Shown here: one piece after another, positions 58,257-64,000 of the stretch
Position numbering within the stretch: position 1 is the stretch's first letter
Layout of the letters: each line of letters opens with the position of its first letter
Source: Mesorhizobium sp. WSM4904
Lineage (GTDB): Bacteria > Pseudomonadota > Alphaproteobacteria > Rhizobiales > Rhizobiaceae
Length of the DNA stretch: 64,000 bases
Assembly (NCBI RefSeq): GCF_029674545.1
Contig: NZ_CP121354.1
Location: 4,411,001-4,475,000 of the forward strand
Direction: 5' to 3'
Position numbers and translations under genes: made by a program
The notes under the pieces: model-generated
Database searches by the model: none
Told to the model about the DNA's origin: nothing
Seen by the model: only the letters and a program-made list of their open reading frames with translations

Positions 58257-59150
58257 TCACGCCGAAACTAATAGCAGGGCGGCAGCCCACACAAGCAGTA
58301 TCGCACCGGCTACCTGGCTTGCCACCCTGCCGGTGGTCTGTTTTTCGATCACGGTGAACAGGCTTATCAGCGCCATCCAGAAGATGTTCATCGCACCAAC
58401 GGCGAACATCACCAGCATCAGCGCCCAGCAGCAGCCAAGGCACCAGGCGCCCTGCTCCATCCCCAGGCGAAAGATACGCCCCGGTTTCGCGCTCCAGTTG
58501 GCGAACAGGATCGAGAACGGGTTGCGGCATTTCTTCAGGCATGCCTGCTTCGAGCCGCTGAACTGATAGAGGCCGGCGATCGCCAGGGCGGTGCCCCCGG
58601 CAAGCCCGACGACGGGATCGAGCACCTGCCCCGAGGCGGCGAAGCCGTAGACCGCGAGCGTCAGCGCGGCGAACGCCACCGAGGCGGCAAGCCAGGTCGC
58701 GAGGTATCCTGCCACCAGAACCAGCGGATGGACGACGGGCTCGCCCTTGATCCGAGCGGTGTCCGCAATCTCGCAATAGGTGCGGATCATCGGCGCCGCC
58801 GAAGGCAGCATCGCCGCCGCAGCCATCAGGAACCACATCAGGACGAGTGCCGACGCCTGCGCACCCACGGCACCGGTAAGCGGGGCCGGCGCAAGGCACA
58901 GGGCGAAAAAGCGATCGAGGAAATCCGGCAACGGCAATCGCGGCAGGTCTTTGAGCAGGGCATCGCCCGGAGCGCCGCCGGCAAGGCGGCTTTCGGCGCC
59001 GCGAATCGCCATTGCCGCGAGAATGAACCAGGCAAGCACGATGCTCGCACCGATGGTGATCGTCACCGCTAGGCGCGGGCTGCGCGCCAATCCCGCCGCA
59101 GCGCGGCCGGCGCGGTCGAGGTGGCTGAAATCGTGCTCCTGGCCGGTCAT
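58257..59150 (-). CDS. DUF2182 predicted metal-binding integral membrane protein
   Basis: This 297-residue protein has about six to seven hydrophobic helices. Cysteine clusters lie at Cys204 and Cys208 (SKQACLKKCRNPF) and at Cys237, Cys240 and Cys241 (WCLGCCW), the hallmark of DUF2182. The ATG at 59150 gives the normal N-terminus; the longer frame runs into the divergent monooxygenase leader. With the cysteine-rich DUF1326 gene next to it on the same strand, a joint metal-handling or thiol function is plausible but unproven. Confidence 0.88.
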   Translation of the reverse strand: MTGQEHDFSHLDRAGRAAAGLARSPRLAVTITIGASIVLAWFILAAMAIRGAESRLAGGAPGDALLKDLPRLPLPDFLDRFFALCLAPAPLTGAVGAQASALVLMWFLMAAAAMLPSAAPMIRTYCEIADTARIKGEPVVHPLVLVAGYLATWLAASVAFAALTLAVYGFAASGQVLDPVVGLAGGTALAIAGLYQFSGSKQACLKKCRNPFSILFANWSAKPGRIFRLGMEQGAWCLGCCWALMLVMFAVGAMNIFWMALISLFTVIEKQTTGRVASQVAGAILLVWAAALLLVSA

Positions 59151-59251
59151 GGCAATCGAATGGGCCGAATCGCCGCGTTGATCAAGCCCGCCCACCTGCC
59201 CTATATCCGCATGTAGGTCGGCAGACCGCCCATCATTCATGGAAGCCTGGC

Positions 59252-60463
59252 GTGGAGCAGAACGACAAAGCCCGCATATTGGTCGCCGGCAGCGGTCCGG
59301 CCGGCCTGATCGCGGCACTCGGCTTCGCCGAGGCAGGCTTTGCCGTGACGCTCGTTGGCCCGGAGGCCACCACCAGCGACGGCCGCACCACCGCCCTCAT
59401 GAATCCTTCGCTGAAAGTCCTCGAGCGGTTCGGCGTGCTGGATGAACTCAGGCCGCAGGCAGCACCGTTGAAGGTGATGCGCATCGTCGACGCGACCCGA
59501 AGGCTGATCCGCAGCCCGTCTGTGACCTTTCGCGCCAGCGAGATCGGCGAGGAGCAGTTCGGGCTCAACATGCCGAACAGTGTCCTGATCCCGGTGCTCG
59601 CCAAGGCGGTTGCCGCTCACCCCGGCATCGAGTGGCGAAAGTCTATGGTCGAGACGTGGCGGCTCGGCACCGATCGGGCGCATGCGGGCTTGGCCGACGG
59701 CAGCGAAGCCGCCGCGTCTCTGGCGGTTGCCGCCGACGGGCGCCTGTCGCCGGCGCGCGAAGCCGCCGGTATCAAGGCGTCCGCGCGGCCCTATCCCCAG
59801 TCGGCGCTCGTTCTCAATTTCAGCCATCGCAGCGAGCACGGCTTCATCTCGACCGAGTTCCACACCGAAACCGGACCGTTCACGCAGGTTCCGCTGCCGG
59901 GCAGGCGCTCCAGCCTGGTCTGGGTGGTGAAGCCGGAAACGGCGAACGAACTCGCGGCGCTCGACGATGCCACGCTCTCTGCCCGGGTCGAGGAGCAGAT
60001 GCAGTCGATGCTCGGCCGCGTTTCGGTCGAGCCCGGCCGCCAGGTCTATCCGCTGTCGGCCGCCTCACCCGGCCGCTTCGCGCAAAACCGTGTGGCGCTG
60101 GTCGGAGAAGCGGCGCATGTTTTCCCGCCAATCGGCGCGCAGGGCCTCAACCTCGGCATCAGGGATATTGACGACCTGATCGGAATCGCCAGCGAAAACC
60201 GCGACGATCCAGGATCGAGGCTGTGCCTCGCCGCTTATGACACACGGCGCCGTCCCGACGTCCTGGCGCGCAGTGGCGCGGTGAACCTGCTCAACATGTC
60301 GCTGCTCTCCGACATGCTGCCGGCGCAGCTTGCACGCAGTGCCGGTCTCACCATGCTGGGCAGCTTCGCGCCGCTGCGCGCCTTCTTCATGCGTGAAGGC
60401 CTGCGACCGGGCAGCGGTTTTCGGGCGCTCGCCGGCGGATTCAGGAAGCAGAGTGCGCGCTGA
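59252..60463 (+). CDS. UbiH/UbiF/VisC-type FAD-dependent monooxygenase
   Basis: This 403-residue flavoprotein resembles hydroxylases of ubiquinone biosynthesis. It has the Rossmann motif VAGSGPAGLIAALGF and the DG motif region (VAADGRLSPAREA). The C-terminal GD-type motif region VALVGEAAHVFPPIGAQGLN is also present. Which ring position or quinone it acts on cannot be told from the sequence. The start is a GTG with GGAAG about eight bases upstream. It is divergent from the DUF2182 gene, with a 100-base shared leader. Confidence 0.9.
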   Translation: MEQNDKARILVAGSGPAGLIAALGFAEAGFAVTLVGPEATTSDGRTTALMNPSLKVLERFGVLDELRPQAAPLKVMRIVDATRRLIRSPSVTFRASEIGEEQFGLNMPNSVLIPVLAKAVAAHPGIEWRKSMVETWRLGTDRAHAGLADGSEAAASLAVAADGRLSPAREAAGIKASARPYPQSALVLNFSHRSEHGFISTEFHTETGPFTQVPLPGRRSSLVWVVKPETANELAALDDATLSARVEEQMQSMLGRVSVEPGRQVYPLSAASPGRFAQNRVALVGEAAHVFPPIGAQGLNLGIRDIDDLIGIASENRDDPGSRLCLAAYDTRRRPDVLARSGAVNLLNMSLLSDMLPAQLARSAGLTMLGSFAPLRAFFMREGLRPGSGFRALAGGFRKQSAR

Positions 60464-60679
60464 AGCAAGACATTTGGCCCGCCCGCTTCCGGCCCGAAAC
60501 CACTGCGTGCCGATCCGTAGCTTGGCGTTGGTGGGCATTGAATTGATGCAGCGTCTGCGCCAAATGGTACCAAGTCGAAAGTCGGGGTCGATTTTTGGCT
60601 GCGTGCTATGTAAATTCAAGACCTTAGGCGCCCTGCGCGCGCGAGCCACTGACGGCGCCTCGGGACCAGCGCATGACCC

Positions 60680-60701
60680 CGAAAATCGAATTCGATTTTC
60701 G
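60680..60701. repeat. Perfect 22-bp palindrome before hspQ
   Basis: CGAAAATCGAA joined to TTCGATTTTCG is perfectly self-complementary. It lies in a repeat-like block (GCATGACCC before, GACGCGCGGCGC after) 33 bases upstream of hspQ. It may be another dispersed palindromic unit or a regulatory operator. Confidence 0.7.
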
Positions 60702-60734
60702 AAACGACGCGCGGCGCTGTAGGTGGTGAGTGCG

Positions 60735-61058
60735 ATGAAAACGGCCAAATTCGCGATCGGACAAGTGGTTCGCCACCGGCTGTTTCCGTTCCGTGGCGTG
60801 ATCTTCGACGTCGATCCGCAATTCGCCAACACGGAGGAATGGTACGAAGCCATTCCAGCGGACATGCGTCCGCGCAAGGACCAGCCTTTCTATCACCTTC
60901 TCGCCGAGAATTCCGAGACCGAGTACATCGCCTACGTGTCGGAGCAGAACCTGCTGGAGGACCAATCGGGCGAGCCGGTGCGGCATCCGCAGATCGGCGA
61001 GATGTTCGACAAGCTGCCCGACGGGCGCTACGAGCCGAAACGCCACTCGAAGCACTGA
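60735..61058 (+). CDS. hspQ: Heat shock protein HspQ (YccV family)
   Basis: This 107-residue protein has the hemimethylated-DNA-binding/HspQ domain. The family core FAIGQVVRHRLFPFRGVIFDVDP and the HLLAENSETEYIAYVSEQNL stretch are plain (each shown here as shorter parts: IGQVVRHRLFPFRGV, YIAYVSEQNL). HspQ modulates Lon-mediated proteolysis in enterobacteria. I chose the ATG at 60735; a GTG four codons upstream is an alternative. A strong bidirectional terminator follows. Confidence 0.93.
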   Translation: MKTAKFAIGQVVRHRLFPFRGVIFDVDPQFANTEEWYEAIPADMRPRKDQPFYHLLAENSETEYIAYVSEQNLLEDQSGEPVRHPQIGEMFDKLPDGRYEPKRHSKH

Positions 61059-61076
61059 AGGCTCAGCCGACGGCAA

Positions 61077-61107
61077 CAAAAAAGCGGGGCAAACGCCCCG
61101 CTTTTTT
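61077..61107. terminator. Bidirectional terminator between hspQ and ialB-type gene
   Basis: AAAAAAGCGGGGC pairs with GCCCCGCTTTTTT around the loop AAAC. The A and T tracts on both sides make it work in both directions. Confidence 0.93.
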
Positions 61108-61130
61108 GTTCCGAAGAAACAGTCCGGCGA

Positions 61131-61751
61131 TCAGTTGGCGGTCTTCGCCTTGTCCTGCTCTTCTTTGAGCTTCTTGGCGAAGTCCTGGTTGTTCTTGGCG
61201 ACGAAGTCCTGCAGCTTCTTCTGGCGGTCCTCGATGTCCGACTGCTGCAGCGGCGGGCCGTCATAGGCGCCGCTGAAGCCGGTCAGCGCGACCTTGATCG
61301 GGTTCGGCTGATTCTGGAAGTTGATAGAAGTGAGGCTGATCGCCTGGCCCTTCTTGAAGGACGCGACAAGCTGGTCGCTCAGCGGCACTTCGGCCACGCA
61401 ACGATCAGGGAAGCAGATCACATAGTCGAGCTTCTGCGCCTTGCCGCCGTCGATCTGCAAGCCGATGCCTGGGGGAATGAGGCGCCCGGTCGGCACCGTC
61501 ACCTGGAACACCTTGCGGTTCACCTTGCCCTTGAGCTCGATCAGGCTGATGCCGGTGACGAGCTGGCCATTGCCGGCGGTGACGATGTTCTGCACGTTGC
61601 AGATATCGACGTCCTCCTGCTTGGTGCAAGCCTTGAACCAGCCCTGCGGAATCTGCGGCTGCTGCTGCGCCGAGGCGGTGAAAAGCCCGGCGCCCAGGAC
61701 GCCGACCACGCCTGCGGCCAGCACCGAAAGGCGATAAGCATTGCTCGTCAT
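61131..61751 (-). CDS. Invasion-associated locus B (IalB) family protein
   Basis: This 206-residue exported protein has a signal peptide (about residues 1-28). The IalB domain follows (QGWFKACTKQEDVDICNV, with a Cys pair, then DYVICFPDRCVAEVPLS with a second pair), and a charged coiled tail of about 35 residues. IalB proteins were named in Bartonella for red-cell invasion but are common in free-living rhizobia, where their role is unknown. I chose the ATG at 61751 over the GTG at 61760 for better spacing to GAGAGG. Confidence 0.9.
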   Translation of the reverse strand: MTSNAYRLSVLAAGVVGVLGAGLFTASAQQQPQIPQGWFKACTKQEDVDICNVQNIVTAGNGQLVTGISLIELKGKVNRKVFQVTVPTGRLIPPGIGLQIDGGKAQKLDYVICFPDRCVAEVPLSDQLVASFKKGQAISLTSINFQNQPNPIKVALTGFSGAYDGPPLQQSDIEDRQKKLQDFVAKNNQDFAKKLKEEQDKAKTAN

Positions 61752-62046
61752 ATGGTGCACTTTCCTCTCAAATGATCCCGGGGACCGGCTTCTTCGCGCC
61801 GTGCGGTCCCGCTACCTGTTGCCCAAATGAGGCAACAGCATGACTTCGGAGCGCGTGTTACACTGCCAGCGGCGCCGAATCCAGCCCGGTTTCCGCGATT
61901 TCTTTTTGGTTTCGCGTCGCCTGAGGAATCCCCGATTGGCGATGGATTGGGTGAACCCAATTCCCACCGGTGCGCCGATTCAATCGGGAGGCGAAATGCT
62001 CTAGGGTGCGTGTCGAATCACAAAGCCGCCCGGCAAGGAGACGGTC

Positions 62047-63867
62047 ATGGACCGCGTTCTCGTTCGGCTGATCGCCGCGACCTCGTTTCTGGCCCTCTCG
62101 CTTCTTCCGGCTTTATCCGAGCCGAAGCACGGCATCGCCATGCAGGGCGAGCCGGCGCTGCCGGCGGACTACACGCATTTCGACTACGTCAATCCCGATG
62201 CGCCGAAGGGCGGCAGCGTCACCTATTGCGTCGTCGGCAGTTTCGACAATCTCAATCCCTTCATCTTGAAGAGCTTGCGCACCACCGCGCGCGGCATGAT
62301 CGACACGGTCTACGGCAACCTCGTCTTCGAGCCGCTGATGCAGCGCAACTACAACGAGCCATTCAGTCTCTACGGCCTGCTCGCCGACAGCGCCGACATG
62401 GATCCGGAGCGCAAGAGCATCGAGTTCCATCTCAATCCCGATGCCAAATGGTCTGACGGCCAGCCGGTGACGCCGGAGGATGTGCTGTTCACTTATGATG
62501 TCTTCACCGACAAGGGCCGCCCGCCCTACAGTGATCGCATGAGCATGATCGCCAAGCTGGAGAAGACTGGCGAACATAGCGTGAAGTTCACCTTCAACGA
62601 CAAGGCCAATCGCGAATTTCCGCTGATCGTCGCGCTGACGCCGATCATCCCCAAGCACGCCTTCGACAAGGACACCTTCGACAAGACCACGTTGAAGCCG
62701 CTGATCGGCAGCGGCCCCTATACCGTGGACAAGGTGCAGCCCGGACAGCGCATCGTCTTCAAGCGCAATCCTGATTATTGGGGCAAGGATATCCCCTCGA
62801 AGCGCGGCTTCGACAATTTCGACCAGATCACCATCGAGTATTTCCTCAACGCCAATGCCAAGACGGAAGCGTTCAAAAAGGGCATCTGCGCCCTCGATGA
62901 CGAGACCGATCCGGTCAAGCGCGACCGCGATGTCGACTTCCCGGCCTTTCGCAAGGGCGATGTGAAGCAGGAATATTTCGACACCGGCATACCGCCGGTG
63001 GTTACCGGCTTCCTGTTCAACACCAGGCTGCCGAAGTTTTCCAATCCGGTCGTGCGGCGCGCGCTCGGCATGCTCTATGATTTCGAGTGGGCGAACAAGA
63101 ATCTGTTCGCCGGCAAGTTCAACCGCACCATGAGCTTTTGGCAGAACTCCGAGCTGTCAGCGCTCGGCCATCCGGCCGACGACCGGGAGAAGGCGCTGCT
63201 TGCCCCCTACCCCGGCAAGGTGCCCGCCGAGGTGATGGACGGCACCTGGCGGCCGCCGGTCACCGATGGCTCCGGCCAGGACCGCAAGGTGCTGCGGGCG
63301 GCGTTCGAACTGCTGAAAGGCGCCGGCTATCACGTGGAGGACGGCCGGATGCTCGATCCACAGGGAAATCCTTTCGGCCTCGAGATCATGACCTCATCGC
63401 AGGATGAGGAGCGGCTTGCGGCCCTTTATCAGCGCACGCTGGAGAAGATTGGCATCGACGTCACCATCCGCAGCCTCGACGGCGACCAGATCCAGTCGCG
63501 CAAGCAGCGCTTCGACTTCGAGGTTCTGATCGGCACTAGCGGCTTCAACAATTCGCTGTCGCCCGGCAGCGAGCAGGTTGGGCGCTGGGGATCTGTCGCG
63601 GCCAAGCAGGAGGGCTCGTTCAACCTGGCGGGCGTCGCCGACCCTGCGGTCGACGCGGCGATCAACGCGATGCTGAACGCACGCACCAAGGAAGACTATG
63701 TCGCCGCTGTGCGCGTCCTCGATCGGCTGCTGATCTCCGGCAACTACATCGTGCCGATGCAGTACAACACGCAGCAGTGGCTTGCTTACTGGAACTACCT
63801 GGAACACCCGCAAAAGACTCCCATATTCGGCTATCAGCTGCCGACGTGGTGGCGAAAGCCCAATTGA
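62047..63867 (+). CDS. Family 5 extracellular solute-binding protein (YejA-like)
   Basis: This 606-residue periplasmic protein has a signal peptide (cleavage near residue 22-26, ALSEPKHG following). The SBP_bac_5 domain shows the markers LNPFILKSLRTTARGMI, NPDAKWSDGQPVTPEDV and TIEYFLNANAKTEAF. The length and these patterns match YejA, the binding component for oligopeptide and microcin-C-type uptake. No permease or ATPase genes for it are in the window. A DsbA-family gene starts 25 bases downstream. Confidence 0.9.
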   Translation: MDRVLVRLIAATSFLALSLLPALSEPKHGIAMQGEPALPADYTHFDYVNPDAPKGGSVTYCVVGSFDNLNPFILKSLRTTARGMIDTVYGNLVFEPLMQRNYNEPFSLYGLLADSADMDPERKSIEFHLNPDAKWSDGQPVTPEDVLFTYDVFTDKGRPPYSDRMSMIAKLEKTGEHSVKFTFNDKANREFPLIVALTPIIPKHAFDKDTFDKTTLKPLIGSGPYTVDKVQPGQRIVFKRNPDYWGKDIPSKRGFDNFDQITIEYFLNANAKTEAFKKGICALDDETDPVKRDRDVDFPAFRKGDVKQEYFDTGIPPVVTGFLFNTRLPKFSNPVVRRALGMLYDFEWANKNLFAGKFNRTMSFWQNSELSALGHPADDREKALLAPYPGKVPAEVMDGTWRPPVTDGSGQDRKVLRAAFELLKGAGYHVEDGRMLDPQGNPFGLEIMTSSQDEERLAALYQRTLEKIGIDVTIRSLDGDQIQSRKQRFDFEVLIGTSGFNNSLSPGSEQVGRWGSVAAKQEGSFNLAGVADPAVDAAINAMLNARTKEDYVAAVRVLDRLLISGNYIVPMQYNTQQWLAYWNYLEHPQKTPIFGYQLPTWWRKPN

Positions 63868-63892
63868 CCTCTCGACCAATCAGGAGACGAGC

Positions 63893-64000
63893 ATGAGCGC
63901 CGAGAACTCGATCACCGTCGATGTGGTGTCCGATGTCGTCTGCCCCTGGTGCTTCATCGGTCAGAAGCGGCTGGACAAGGCGATTGCCGCTGTCGGCGAT
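63893..64000 (+). CDS. DsbA-family oxidoreductase, N-terminal part (truncated by window end)
   Basis: The visible 36 codons begin MSAENSITVDVVSDVVCPWC and then FIGQKRLDKAIAAVGD. The CPWC motif followed by FIG is typical of the FrnE-like branch of the DsbA family, which has a thioredoxin fold. An AGGAGA site precedes the ATG. The remaining sequence lies beyond base 64000, so no more can be said. Confidence 0.85.
   Translation, partial: MSAENSITVDVVSDVVCPWCFIGQKRLDKAIAAVGD

Noticed and set aside
61752..62046. The 295-base gap between the ialB-type and YejA-like genes
   Set aside because: It is a divergent leader for both genes. I saw no small gene or strong promoter hexamers that I could defend.

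Overview
The window is a contiguous piece of a GC-rich alphaproteobacterial chromosome. Several things point to the Rhizobiales, most likely Mesorhizobium or a close relative: the dusB(nifR3)-ntrB-ntrC and ntrY-ntrX blocks followed by dat, hfq, hflX and mazG; a phosphatidylcholine synthase; an IalB-type protein; the rlpA-dacA-tmk-holB-metG-tatD block; and RIME-like intergenic palindromic repeats. The genus is an inference from gene order and repeats, not from a search.

Region 1 (1-10.0 kb, plus strand) holds the end of enolase, an ftsB-like gene, and a pyruvate dehydrogenase cluster: pdhA, pdhB with its own lipoyl domain, an uncharacterised three-helix membrane protein, pdhC, an SGNH hydrolase, and lpdA. 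A GlsB-type membrane protein, lipoyl synthase lipA and a COQ10-like gene follow. Enzyme, its lipoyl cofactor supply and its E3 component are thus clustered. Region 2 (10.0-11.7 kb, minus) carries pncC/cinA-type and ispDF. Region 3 (11.8-24.1 kb) is the nitrogen regulatory block. It is interrupted between ntrC and ntrY by a divergent pair, an NAD-binding oxidoreductase and a frameshifted AraC regulator, and it continues into dat, hfq and hflX.

Region 4 (24.1-35.3 kb) is mixed: mazG, an aromatic/aspartate aminotransferase, an ECF sigma/anti-sigma pair, a Bax inhibitor-1 protein, an aldose epimerase-like gene, a PUA-like hypothetical, a small methyltransferase, a GFA protein, a winged-helix/TPR regulator, a DUF1127 protein, an arginase-family enzyme with an altered metal motif, and a DUF1835 protein. 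Region 5 (35.3-43.0 kb, minus) is a housekeeping block from rlpA to a PhnP-like hydrolase. Its D,D-carboxypeptidase lacks two of the three catalytic motifs.

Region 6 (43.2-47.1 kb) starts with tRNA-Ser(UGA). It contains an AraC regulator, one intact SDR, a frameshift-riddled SDR pseudogene, a second tiny SDR remnant and about 0.85 kb with no convincing gene. It looks like a decaying accessory islet. Region 7 (47.1-64.0 kb) holds DUF930, TerC, rimO, a four-gene BMP-type nucleoside ABC transporter, a quinone oxidoreductase, pcs overlapping a DUF1326 gene next to a DUF2182 membrane protein, a UbiH-type monooxygenase, hspQ, ialB, a YejA-like binding protein and the start of a DsbA-family gene.

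I found no complete insertion sequence, prophage or CRISPR array. The least-explained material is the small pdh-cluster membrane protein, the DUF1326/DUF2182 pair, the degenerate carboxypeptidase, and the SDR/AraC relic beside tRNA-Ser.
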